From assembly GCA_001270045.2 (NCBI GenBank), contig DF970666.1, forward strand, positions 259,197 through 323,196: 64,000 nt of DNA, given 5' to 3'. Under the pieces are notes generated by a model that saw nothing but the letters and a program-made list of their open reading frames with translations, searched no databases and was not told the origin of the DNA. A program made the position numbers and the translations under genes. Numbering within the stretch: position 1 is the stretch's first letter; the number at the start of each line of letters is the position of its first letter. Below, piece by piece: positions 9,121-17,700 of this stretch. Source of the DNA: Bacteroidales bacterium 6E. Its GTDB lineage: Bacteria > Bacteroidota > Bacteroidia > Bacteroidales > Prolixibacteraceae.

Positions 9121-9477
9121 TCAGAGAAATTCGTGATAGGGGTATAGCAGTACACGCTTACAGGGTGAATATGTTTCCACGTCGCGGATCCACCTGTTTT
9201 TCAAACCCGGCAGGGCAAACAATGTGACGACGGGATCTGTTTTCCGGAAGATGAGTCCGGGTACCTTTGCTTCAGTTTTCCAACCATCTAATTGAACCGG
9301 TGCGGATGGGCCCTGAAGAAAGATGACCTTATCTAACGAACTTACAAAGGCAAGGGAGGTCTGTTCTGAACCCTGAACCTTGCTTTCGGTACCGGGCATA
9401 ACAGGGAATGCCATGCTGATGTATACAACCAGCAGTGAAAAGAAAATGGCCGCTATGTTTTTACTCCGGAAAACCAT
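9121..9477 (-). CDS. small putative secreted protein of unknown function
   Basis: 118 aa. An N-terminal positively charged start (MVFRSKN) and hydrophobic stretch (IAAIFFSLLVVYISMAF) look like a signal peptide or anchor; the rest is a short domain with no recognised motif. Support that it is expressed comes from an exact -7 element and a TTTG -33-like element immediately upstream (9482-9507). It may be lineage-specific. The 270 bases between it and the 8356-8850 gene hold nothing I can name. Confidence 0.55.
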   Translation of the reverse strand: MVFRSKNIAAIFFSLLVVYISMAFPVMPGTESKVQGSEQTSLAFVSSLDKVIFLQGPSAPVQLDGWKTEAKVPGLIFRKTDPVVTLFALPGLKNRWIRDVETYSPCKRVLLYPYHEFL

Positions 9478-9481
9478 GGTA

Positions 9482-9507
9482 CAAAAATAGCTTAAAAACA
9501 GGACAAA
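9482..9507 (-). promoter_or_regulatory. candidate promoter of the 9121-9477 gene
   Basis: On the minus strand TATTTTTG (9489-9482) matches TAnnTTTG, with TTTG (9507-9504) 14 bases further upstream, shorter than the usual ~19. The expected transcription start falls at the ATG itself, implying a leaderless message. Confidence 0.4.
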
Positions 9508-9745
9508 TGTACTTGAATTTCATCTGTCTTGGATAATTTGTATTTGGTTGATTTACATGATGTTACTTGTAAGAATATTAAATGGGACCTATAAGTGTTA
9601 TTTTTTTCTGACCAAACGATATGCAAATCATATATTTCTTCATATTCGCAATATTTTTCAGGTTAGATATATTTAAGGGGTAGTAAAATTAAGTCCCGGA
9701 GTTTAGCGATTAAGTTTATATATTAATACGTAAAACAACAAAGTC

Positions 9746-10699
9746 ATGTGGTATTTTATATTATTGATAGTCGGTTTCCTGCCATTGATTTATGGTGCCA
9801 ATATATTGGTCGACAGTGCCTCGTCGCTGGCGAAACGATATAATATCCCTAATATGGTTATTGGTCTGACCATTGTTGCATTTGGAACCTCTGCTCCTGA
9901 GCTTGTCGTCAACGTTTTCTCGGCAGTTCAGAAGAATGCCGACCTTGCCCTGGGAAATGTGATAGGAAGCAATATATTTAATGTGGCTGCCATTCTTGGC
10001 ATTTCTGCAATCATCTATCCATTGACAGTAAAGTCGGCAACTACTTGGATTGAAGTCCCTTTGGCTTTGTTGGCAGGTGTCATGGTTTTGGTTTTGGGTA
10101 ACGACATCCTGATTGATAAGGGGGGAAGCTCCCTGATAAGTCGGATTGACGGTATCGTTTTACTTGTTTTTTTTCTGATCTTTTTGGTTTATAATTATCA
10201 GTTGATCAAAAAGGGTGAATTTACGGAAGATATCCCGATAAAGGATATTGCTCCCAGGAAAGCAACGTTGCTTGTTTTCGCCGGTTTGGCGTTACTTGTA
10301 TTAGGTGGAAGGCTGATTGTATTTTCTGCAGTGGAGTTGGCGACGGCATGGGGTATGCCGGAGCGCCTGATTGGTTTAACAATTGTGTCTATTGGTACTT
10401 CACTCCCAGAATTGGCGACTTCTGTAGTTGCGGCTACCAAAAAGAACACCGACATTGCCGTAGGCAATATCGTCGGCTCCAATATCTTCAACATTTTCTT
10501 TATCCTTGGTACATCAGCTGTCATATATCCGGTTCCCACACAGGCCGGAGCCCAGATCGACATGTTGGTCAACATTCTGTTGGGTTTGCTGCTGTTTGCC
10601 TTTATATTTACCGGAAAAGGGCGTCGGCTGGAACGCTGGGAAGGTATTTTATTTGTATTGATGTATGTTGCTTATATAGCCTATCTGATCCTTGGATAA
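9746..10699 (+). CDS. calcium/sodium antiporter (CaCA family, YrbG-like)
   Basis: 317 aa with about 10 hydrophobic helices. The two inverted alpha-repeats that form the ion pathway are plain: GLTIVAFGTSAPELVVN with GNVIGSNIFNVAAILG in the first half (residues ~35-85), and GLTIVSIGTSLPELATS with GNIVGSNIFNIFFILG in the second (residues ~208-258). Both conserved Glu (in APEL and LPEL) are present. It exchanges Na+ for Ca2+ across the inner membrane. It stands alone between two unrelated genes and ends at a strong shared terminator. Confidence 0.94.
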   Translation: MWYFILLIVGFLPLIYGANILVDSASSLAKRYNIPNMVIGLTIVAFGTSAPELVVNVFSAVQKNADLALGNVIGSNIFNVAAILGISAIIYPLTVKSATTWIEVPLALLAGVMVLVLGNDILIDKGGSSLISRIDGIVLLVFFLIFLVYNYQLIKKGEFTEDIPIKDIAPRKATLLVFAGLALLVLGGRLIVFSAVELATAWGMPERLIGLTIVSIGTSLPELATSVVAATKKNTDIAVGNIVGSNIFNIFFILGTSAVIYPVPTQAGAQIDMLVNILLGLLLFAFIFTGKGRRLERWEGILFVLMYVAYIAYLILG

Positions 10700-10745
10700 A
10701 TCATACTTTGAAGCAAGCAAAGTGCTTGCTTCCATTCAAAAATGC

Positions 10746-10785
10746 GGGCCCGGCAATTAACCGGGCCCTCTTATTTCTTTTTTTA
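10746..10785. terminator. terminator between the CaCA exchanger and ZIP genes
   Basis: GGGCCCGG (10746-10753) pairs with CCGGGCCC (10761-10768) around CAATTAA, followed by a T-rich run that overlaps the end of the convergent ZIP gene. Confidence 0.85.
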
Positions 10786-11589
10786 GTGATGATGGTGGTC
10801 ACCTGGTCCATGAATATGGAGCTGTTCAGCATGACTATGGTCGCCCATCACAAAATACATCAGAAGCAATCCGGCTATGATCATCACCAATTGAATCAGG
10901 GAATTGAGTTTTGACCGGTCTTTATTCAGTTCTGGCATTAAGTCCGTTCCGGCAAGGTAGATAAAACCACCTGCAGCCACCGGCAATACATAAGTTGCCA
11001 GTGATTCGACATTCGTGCCCAAAAGCAGGGTGATGATGGTACCCAAAACAGCCGCCAGGGCAGCATAGAAATTGAGCCATAAAGCTCTTTTTGCCGTGAA
11101 ACCGGCATGGATCAGAATCCCGAAGTCGCTGATTTCCTGTGGTATTTCGTGCAGTACAACTGCTAAAGTCGTAGCGATCCCTATTTCAGGACTGGCCATC
11201 CATCCTGCGGCAATCAGGATCCCGTCGGTAAAATTGTGCATGCTGTCGGCAAAGAGGCTGATGTATCCATATGATTTCGGATGATGTGTATGTACATCCT
11301 CCACATGGTGGCCATGGTGCCAGTGCAGGAATTTTTCGAGGACAAAAAAGACCAGAATCCCGACCATTACCAGAACGGCAATCACTGTTTTGTTCTCGAT
11401 GAGTTCAAAGGACTCGGGTAACAGGTGGAAAAAAACATTTCCAAGCAATGCCCCAATGGCAAAACTCACGAGTACAAATACGATTTTCTGCAGTTTCGCT
11501 GTTTTCAGTGAAAGGAAAAAGATTCCGGTAATCGATATGATACTTACTATCACTGTACTTAGCAGTGATCCAATCCAAACGTTACTCAT
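10783..11589 (-). CDS. ZIP-family zinc/divalent metal transporter
   Basis: 268 aa with about 8 hydrophobic helices and His-rich loops. It imports Zn2+ (possibly Fe2+ or Mn2+) into the cytoplasm. The paired metal-site helices carry HNFTDG near residue 117 and HEIPQE near residue 147, the ZIP signatures. A His-rich variable loop (HHGHHVEDVHTHH, residues ~88-104) and a His tail (HIHGPGDHHHH) probably bind metal. Its start overlaps the end of the Fur-family gene by 8 bases, so the two are co-transcribed from the Zur-box promoter; this strongly suggests zinc as substrate. Confidence 0.93.
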   Translation of the reverse strand: MSNVWIGSLLSTVIVSIISITGIFFLSLKTAKLQKIVFVLVSFAIGALLGNVFFHLLPESFELIENKTVIAVLVMVGILVFFVLEKFLHWHHGHHVEDVHTHHPKSYGYISLFADSMHNFTDGILIAAGWMASPEIGIATTLAVVLHEIPQEISDFGILIHAGFTAKRALWLNFYAALAAVLGTIITLLLGTNVESLATYVLPVAAGGFIYLAGTDLMPELNKDRSKLNSLIQLVMIIAGLLLMYFVMGDHSHAEQLHIHGPGDHHHH

Positions 11590-12040
11590 TATGGTCAGTA
11601 TTCTTATTTAACTTACATGATTTGCAGGTACCTTTAATAATCACCTCTGTTTCTTCCGCCTCGAAACCAAGAGGAAGTGAAATCCCCGAAACGTGGGTAT
11701 TATCGATACATATAATGTTGTCACATCGGGTACAATAGAAATGGACATGTTCTCCACTGCCGTATGATTGGGGATTTAGGGCATATTTCACCACCAGGTT
11801 GTCGACAACGATACGATGTACCAGATTCTTGTCGATCAGTGTTCTGAAAGACCTGTAAAAGGTGGTACGATCGTGTGATTTATCCAATAGGGCCTTGATC
11901 TCATTCTCGGTTAGCGCGGCGGTTGCCTGTGCGAGAATATCCAGAATTCCCTGACGGCAACTGGTTCGCCGCAGGTTCCTGCTCTGAAGTAATTCTTCAG
12001 GTTCGGGGTTTTTGGGATGGATGGGATGACCGGATTCCAC
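11582..12040 (-). CDS. zur: Fur-family metalloregulator, probable zinc uptake regulator
   Basis: 152 aa from GTG at 12040. The N-terminal winged helix (RQGILDILAQ through DRTTFYRSFRTLIDKNLVHR) binds DNA; the C-terminal part holds the Fur metal motif GEHVHFYCTRCDNIICID and a second CxxC (TCKSCK) for structural zinc. The same frame stays open to TTG at 12085, but a -7 promoter element and two palindromes lie between 12050 and 12103, so translation from GTG 12040 is more likely. Overlap with the ZIP gene identifies it as Zur rather than Fur or PerR; that step is inference. It probably represses its own operon when zinc is plentiful. Confidence 0.88.
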   Translation of the reverse strand: MESGHPIHPKNPEPEELLQSRNLRRTSCRQGILDILAQATAALTENEIKALLDKSHDRTTFYRSFRTLIDKNLVHRIVVDNLVVKYALNPQSYGSGEHVHFYCTRCDNIICIDNTHVSGISLPLGFEAEETEVIIKGTCKSCKLNKNTDHNE

Positions 12041-12049
12041 GATGTAATA

Positions 12050-12068
12050 TTTGCAACAGGGTTGCAAA
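12050..12068. promoter_or_regulatory. candidate Zur box 1 (19-bp perfect inverted repeat)
   Basis: TTTGCAAC-AGG-GTTGCAAA is a perfect palindrome lying 9 bases upstream of the GTG start and covering part of the -7 element and the expected transcription start. Confidence 0.65.
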
Positions 12069-12094
12069 AGTAGGTAAAAATTCAAAAATGCAAC
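12065..12094 (-). promoter_or_regulatory. zur-ZIP operon promoter
   Basis: On the minus strand, TACTTTTG (12072-12065) matches TAnnTTTG and GTTG (12094-12091) stands at the -33 position with 18 bases between. Transcription would begin near 12059, downstream of the TTG at 12085 and upstream of the GTG at 12040. Confidence 0.6.
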
Positions 12095-12103
12095 ATTGTT
12101 GCA
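12089..12103. promoter_or_regulatory. candidate Zur box 2 (15-bp perfect inverted repeat)
   Basis: TGCAACA-T-TGTTGCA overlaps the -33 element. The same half-site TGCAACA recurs at 12052-12058 and at 12135-12141, giving three copies over 90 bases. Confidence 0.65.
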
Positions 12104-12291
12104 AGAAAAAGGTTTAAAAAAATCTAATTCAGAAATGCAACAGTATTAAACTGAACCGATTATTTGACGACTCTTCTCGAATTACCCTGACGGGTTTGCC
12201 CAGGTCTTGGACCGGGCCTGACCATTTCCATATCTTCTGCGTTTATTTTTCATATAATCGCTGTACCCAAATGCAATTGGTTTGGAATGCA

Positions 12292-12327
12292 CATACAACT
12301 TATATTTAAACAGTCATAAGTTGTATG
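12292..12327. repeat. 12-bp perfect inverted repeat of unknown role
   Basis: CATACAACTTAT (12292-12303) and ATAAGTTGTATG (12316-12327) are separated by 12 bases. No T run follows on either strand, so it is not a standard terminator. It could be an operator or a structured RNA end. Confidence 0.6.
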
Positions 12328-12391
12328 GGACTTGACCAAAACAGTTGCATGATTTGCAAGGCCATTCTGTTGAAGAATTCAAACATCCAAT

Positions 12392-12435
12392 GCAAAAAGA
12401 AGGTTGTCATTCTTATTTGACAACCTTCTTTTTGC
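12392..12435 (-). terminator. terminator of the ExbB-ExbD-TonB operon
   Basis: An 18-bp perfect stem (12392-12409 with 12418-12435) around an 8-base loop lies 11 bases after the tonB stop codon. The right-hand arm read on the minus strand begins GCAAAAAGAAGG and the distal arm ends in CTTCTTTTTGC, providing a T-rich 3' side. Confidence 0.85.
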
Positions 12436-12446
12436 GGTAAGATGAT

Positions 12447-13400
12447 TTATTGACCTAAAATAAACCGGTATGTAATTGTACCTGTCTGTTGTGTTGCGGC
12501 ATTCGGATCAACGTTGAATTTTGCAAGCAACGCTGCTTTCCGGGCTGCTTCAAGTAATTCCGGATTCATGGTTGTTGAACCTCTGGCTCCCGGATTTGCC
12601 TGGGTTACATTCCCGTTTTTGTCTACGGTTATGGTAACGACAACAACACCTTCCTCCCTTCCCGGATAGTTCGGTTTGGGAGTGGAGGTCGCCGTTCGTC
12701 CCGAAAGGCTGTATGAAATGCCACTGCCCTGGGTTCCTGAACCACGGCCACCTTGTCCGTAAGTACTGGCATTGGGATCACCCGTTGGCACTCCCTGGTT
12801 TCCTCCCGGATATGTGGCACCCTGGCTTTGTCCGGTACCGGTTCCGGTGCTCGAACCGGTATTTGTTTTTCCGAATGCATCCCTTGTCCTGCTATTGATT
12901 TCAGCTACCCGGCGAGCTTCCTCTTCCTGTTTTCTTCGGGCTTCAGCCTCAATACGCTGTCTTTCGATTTCTTCCTGTCGGCGACGTTCCGTCTCTGCCT
13001 GTTGGCGTCGTCTTTGTTCATCCAGTTCCTGTTGTCTTTTGCGGTCCTCTTCCGCCTTTTTCCGGTTGGCTTCCTCGATAGCTGCAGTCTGTTCGTAATC
13101 CTGGGTCATGACCTCTTCCCGGGCACGTTGGGTTGATGCGGGTGGAGGCGGTGGGGTAGTACTGGGAACCACTTCCTCTGTGGGTTGCGTCCGGGTGGGT
13201 TCAGGTTCGATCTGACGTGCGGCAGGTTCTTCCGATCCGAAACCGGTTTCACTGTTCCCGAAATTCACCAGGATCCCTTCCTCTCCAGGCAAAGGCAGAG
13301 GAGTGAAGAATCCGAAGATAATCAGAAACACCAGGATGGCGATATGAAAAATCAGCGATCCAATGATACCTTTTCTATGTTTCCGGAAATATTCTGTCAT
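12447..13400 (-). CDS. TonB/TolA-like energy transducer
   Basis: 317 aa. Order of parts: short basic cytoplasmic N-terminus, one membrane helix (residues ~11-33), a Pro/Thr-rich stretch, a highly charged alpha-helical region (~95-170, rich in Glu, Arg, Gln, Lys as in TolA), a Gly/Ser/Thr-rich linker, and a C-terminal TonB-like domain (~225-317) with VVVVTITVDKNGNV and ending TYRFILGQ. It would transmit proton-motive energy from the ExbB/ExbD complex to outer-membrane receptors or to the Tol-type envelope system. Its ATG overlaps the exbD stop codon (TAATG). The long charged helix favours a TolA-like reach across the periplasm. Confidence 0.88.
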   Translation of the reverse strand: MTEYFRKHRKGIIGSLIFHIAILVFLIIFGFFTPLPLPGEEGILVNFGNSETGFGSEEPAARQIEPEPTRTQPTEEVVPSTTPPPPPASTQRAREEVMTQDYEQTAAIEEANRKKAEEDRKRQQELDEQRRRQQAETERRRQEEIERQRIEAEARRKQEEEARRVAEINSRTRDAFGKTNTGSSTGTGTGQSQGATYPGGNQGVPTGDPNASTYGQGGRGSGTQGSGISYSLSGRTATSTPKPNYPGREEGVVVVTITVDKNGNVTQANPGARGSTTMNPELLEAARKAALLAKFNVDPNAATQQTGTITYRFILGQ

Positions 13401-13807
13401 TATTTTTCAGGCGCTGTGGCCAGGATTAATTTTAACTGGTTTTTACGTGCAATGTTCATTACTTTAACCACCTCTTCGATGGGTACGGTTTTCTCTGCAT
13501 GCAGCGAAACATAGGCCTCTTCCTGTCCTCCGAATCTCTGTGCAAGGAAGGGCTCGATTTCCTGAAAGGCAACCCTTTTCACCGCACCGTCATCATTGAT
13601 GAAATATTGCAGGTCTTTGGTGATCGAGATCGTGGTAACAGGCTTTGCCGCAGTCTGGCTATTACTTTGGGGTAATAAAAGCTTGAGGGCATTGGGTGCA
13701 ACCAACGTGGATGTAACCATGAAAAAAATCAACAGCAGGAATACGATGTCTGTCATCGACGACATGCTGAAGGTGGCATTGATTTTATTTCTCCTTTGTA
13801 ATCCCAT
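13400..13807 (-). CDS. exbD: ExbD/TolR biopolymer transport protein
   Basis: 135 aa. A short cytoplasmic N-terminus precedes one membrane helix carrying the essential Asp in MTDIVFLLLIFFMV (about residue 20); the rest is a periplasmic domain (~45-135). It forms the proton channel with ExbB and couples proton flow to TonB/TolA. It lies 10 bases after exbB and overlaps tonB by one base. Usual length is ~140. Confidence 0.94.
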   Translation of the reverse strand: MGLQRRNKINATFSMSSMTDIVFLLLIFFMVTSTLVAPNALKLLLPQSNSQTAAKPVTTISITKDLQYFINDDGAVKRVAFQEIEPFLAQRFGGQEEAYVSLHAEKTVPIEEVVKVMNIARKNQLKLILATAPEK

Positions 13808-13817
13808 GGTTTCTTTG

Positions 13818-14516
13818 TTATGCTGGTTCGTAGAGTAAGTCCATAAATTCGGAAGTTGTGGCTTCCATTTTGTATACTACCTTTTCGACATTGGATACCA
13901 GAATGTTATAGGCGAAATATGCGATAATGCCAACGATCAGTCCTGCGACAGTGGTAACCATTGCCTGGTATATACCAGTGGACAATAGAGTGACGTCAAT
14001 ATTGTTTCCGGCATTCGCCATGTCGTAAAAAGCCTGGATCATCCCGAGTACAGTTCCGAGGAACCCGAGCATCGGGGCACCCCCGGCAACTGAAGCCAAA
14101 ACAGGCAGACCTTTTTCCAGCTTCTGGATTTCAAGGTTACCCACGTTTTCAATGGCTGCGTTCACGTCGTTCAGAGGCCTGCCAATGCGACTGATGCCTT
14201 TCTCGATCATGCGGGAAGCAGGATTGTCGTTGCTTCGGCAGAGTGCGATGGCAGCATCCATTTTACCTGCAGTGATGTAGGCTTTCACTTTTTCCATCAA
14301 GCCTGTATCGAATTTTCCTGCCCGTTTGATGGCGAGGTACCTGTCGATAAAAATATAGACACCGATAAACGACAATGCGATGATCGGAATCATGATCCAC
14401 CCTCCCTTTAGGGCAAGATCAATAAATTTCATGGAAATGCCGGTGGGTTCCGGACTCATCATTTCGCTGCCGGCCGCTGCCATGTCAGTCTGGATCATCA
14501 AAAGAGTATTCATCAT
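13818..14516 (-). CDS. exbB: MotA/TolQ/ExbB proton channel protein
   Basis: 232 aa with three hydrophobic helices at ~35-55, ~130-155 and ~170-195, the last two enclosing the MotA/TolQ/ExbB signature (GGAPMLGFLGTVLGMI; STGIYQAMVTTVAGLIVGI). The cytoplasmic loop between helices 1 and 2 is typical. It is first in the exbB-exbD-tonB operon. A -7 element lies ~70 bases upstream. Confidence 0.95.
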   Translation of the reverse strand: MMNTLLMIQTDMAAAGSEMMSPEPTGISMKFIDLALKGGWIMIPIIALSFIGVYIFIDRYLAIKRAGKFDTGLMEKVKAYITAGKMDAAIALCRSNDNPASRMIEKGISRIGRPLNDVNAAIENVGNLEIQKLEKGLPVLASVAGGAPMLGFLGTVLGMIQAFYDMANAGNNIDVTLLSTGIYQAMVTTVAGLIVGIIAYFAYNILVSNVEKVVYKMEATTSEFMDLLYEPA

Positions 14517-14584
14517 AGCGGATGTTGTATTAACTAAGATTAATTTTTAAACAAACGGGATGCCATATGTTTTATTTTGCACCC

Positions 14585-14592
14585 CAAAAATA
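14585..14592 (-). promoter_or_regulatory. -7 element of the ExbB-ExbD-TonB operon
   Basis: TATTTTTG on the minus strand matches TAnnTTTG, giving a leader of about 60 bases. No clear TTTG at -33. Confidence 0.45.
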
Positions 14593-14729
14593 GGGATTAT
14601 TTGCCGAAGCACCTGAAATGCAATCAAAATGTTATTAAGAGAATCAGGTACTGGTACCCGCTTCTCATCAGGTTAGGGATGTTAATAACTTATTTTCAGA
14701 CAACATTTTAACCAGTCGAAAATATTTTG

Positions 14730-17700
14730 TTAATCTGTGATGAGTGCCTCCCGGGTTTCGAATTCTGTGGCTTTTTCCTTTTTGAATATGGCAAGAAATT
14801 TTTTCCACAACTCACCGAAAGTGTTGTACTCTTCCTTGTAACTGATGCCGATTCCCTGGGTATAGGGTGCCGTTTCGTAGATCAGGTTATTATTTGCCCT
14901 GTTGTATGCTTTTAATTGTAATTTTCCGTTGGGTGTCAATTTCACGATAAGGTCGAAATCACCAACCAACTCGCTGTTGTTAACACTGTTTGGATTGGTG
15001 TTGTTCCCGATGTTGCCGTTTAGGATTACCCTGTCGTTAAAGATTTGGGTACTCAATGCCAGTTCGATCTCATCGTTGGTCAGCTGGTTCCCTGGCCGGT
15101 AGTTTACGCCTATGTCAATGTCTCGGTTGATCTGTGACAGCCAATTGCTAAGTTGGTTCGAAAAGAGGTCACTTGCCGTATTTCCAATCAGGTTGGGGTT
15201 ACTGGCCTCATAAGAACCTCGCATATATTCAGGAGTGTAGAACTGACCAAGAACCAACAGTGACAGCATCTGACGGTTCAGGTCTTCCTGTGCCGCAAAA
15301 TACTGGCGAATTTCATCGCGAATCCTGTCTTCCACGGTAGGCAGTACTATGTCGAAGTTGATGTCAGGACTAATCAGGTCGTCGGTCAGCAAAATCTTGC
15401 ATTCAACGGGAATACGTTGCGTATAGTCAACATCGGTGCGCATACTCCCCATATACAATTCACGCAGGCTTGCCTTCAATCTGTATACGGCACTGATATC
15501 GATGATGGCATTATATGGATCACCAGACCATACGATGGATCCACCCGGATCGATGGAGAATCTTTTGTTGATGACATTTTGAAGCGTAAAAAGGTATTCT
15601 CCATCAGATACGTTATAATTTCCATAGAGGCTCATATTGGCTTCTTTGTCCATCCGGAAGCGTATCACTCCTTCTCCACGTGCCCTAATCACGTCGGTGA
15701 TTTGGGTATTGTAAATCATTTGCGCCTGGGCTTCGGGGGTTGCCGTGATGGTCAGGTCAATTTCAAGTCCCCCGGCAGAGGTTTGTGATGTCTGGTTACC
15801 TTTTGTTATCGATTGTTGTTCTTCGGTCATGAACCTGATAAAATCATAACGGGTCACTTCTTCGTCATCACCCAAAACGATGGTGATATCTGTGCCGGGA
15901 AGGGTCGTGGCCTCACCTGCCATCCTTACATCGGTTCCTTTACCCGTGATTCTCAGGTTGCCTCTTGCCTCTACACGTCCGTAAAAGTTATCGTTATGTC
16001 GGCCGGTTGTATTCATTGCCAGAATTTGGTTCGAGGTAACCATCAGGTTGTAATCCATGTTCCTGAAATTGTCATGGCGGATGGTCCCATTGAAAATACC
16101 CCGGTTGCCCAGGACGTCTTTCATTTCAATCCGGTCGAATCGAATCACGTCATTTTTAAACCGGATGCTGTCATTCAGATGATAACTTACCTGGGTGAAA
16201 TCAATGGTAAGTCCGGCATTTGCCGCATAAACCGCACCATCCATATATAATTTTTCGGGAGTGCCTGAAACGACAATCTTGCCTGATCCGTCGCCATGGA
16301 AATTCGAAAAAGTGGATCGGATTACCGTCCCCAGCAATCCCAGTGGAAACCTGTCTGCATCCAGGGTATATTGCAGATTCTTGCTGAATGGATTAAAATA
16401 TCCCCGGCCTGTAAAATTGGTCCTGCCATTGTGGATAATCTTTACTTCAGTATCGATCAGGCTGGTTTGCCTGTCCCACTTATTGACAACGCTGATGTCA
16501 CCGATCTCTTCATTCCTGAACGTGAAATCATTTACCTTCAGGTCTGAATAAAAAATCCTGCTCCTGTAAAAATCAAATAGCCCAAATGAACCACTGATCT
16601 TTCCCTTCATGCCGAGGGATTTTTGAAGATAGACATCCAGACTTTCAATATCCAGATTTTCAAAAGATAGTGAAAGGTGATCATCGGTATTGTGAGAAAT
16701 CTTTCCATTGGCCTCGAATGACTGGTTATAGTGCGCAAACCTGAAATTCTTGACATCAATGGTTGTGGAATCAATTGTAATTTCGGCCGGCTCTATGGTC
16801 CACATGGAATCGGCGATGACAATTTCTGACGGGGCAATATTCATTCGGAATACTGGATTTCCGGTTGAATCGTTTTGGGTTATCAGAACCGCTGTTGAAA
16901 TGTTTCCGGAATATTGGTTGTCTTTTTTGTTATCCCAGAGCAATCGGGTATCAAGTGCGTTGTTGCTGGCATCAACCAATAGTGCGAGGTTATGCAGACG
17001 CGTATCGCCATAACTGAGTTCAGTCATAGAGACATGGCTGGTCAATTTCCCTGGAATTGGTTGTATGTCGAGACCGATATCCTGCAATCTGAACTCATTC
17101 CACGTTATTCCGGGAATTTCTCCTTTAAATGTGAATAGTCTGTTTTTTGTGTCAATTTCACCTTTTAATTGAAAAGGAGTGTCGATATGCATTCCGGGAA
17201 CGAAAACAGCCGTGATGTCGTCCATGTTTTTGACGTTTAGATCCAGGATGAACTGATTCTCAAATTCAGGTAATGAATCCGGAGCCTTCAATGCCGGTAT
17301 ATAACTGGCCAGCACAGTGCGGAATGATTCGACCAAAGACTGAAAATTATATGTTCCTTTGACCGATAAATCGGCATAGTCGGAATAAACCGAAATGTGA
17401 CTTTCAGTTTCTTCAAGATGGGTATTGACGATCAGGTTTTCGAAGGACAGCGAATCGTTTTGATTGAAATAACGGCCATTGAACAACTGAATCAAGCCTT
17501 CCATATTATCGATGTTATTCCCTGAAAAGTTGGCTGCCATGTCAAGTCTTATCTCGCTGACAGAATGGAGGGAATCAAGCTTTAGTGCAACAAGGTCGGC
17601 TTTGCCAAGATGCATGATAAAATCGAATACCGGTATTTTTTCGTTAAGGTCGAGTGTTCCGGCAAAATGCATTTCCAGATTTGGGTCCTCGACCTTAATG

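Larger units (their letters stand above)
12104..12446. other. intergenic stretch between zur promoter and TonB operon end
   Basis: No gene is evident. It contains the isolated TGCAACA half-site (12135-12141), a 12-bp inverted repeat (12292-12327) of unknown role and the terminator of the TonB operon (12392-12435). Confidence 0.6.

Noticed and set aside
8783-9136. 117-codon plus-strand frame over the start of the 8356-8850 gene
   Set aside because: Its first part is antisense to a better-supported gene and the rest shows no motif; it also lacks a promoter element.
10348-10914. 188-codon plus-strand frame overlapping the CaCA exchanger and ZIP genes
   Set aside because: Runs through a clear terminator and across two well-supported genes in other frames.
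12041-12085. TTG 12085 as the zur start
   Set aside because: It lies upstream of the predicted transcription start and would translate through the operator; GTG 12040 fits better.
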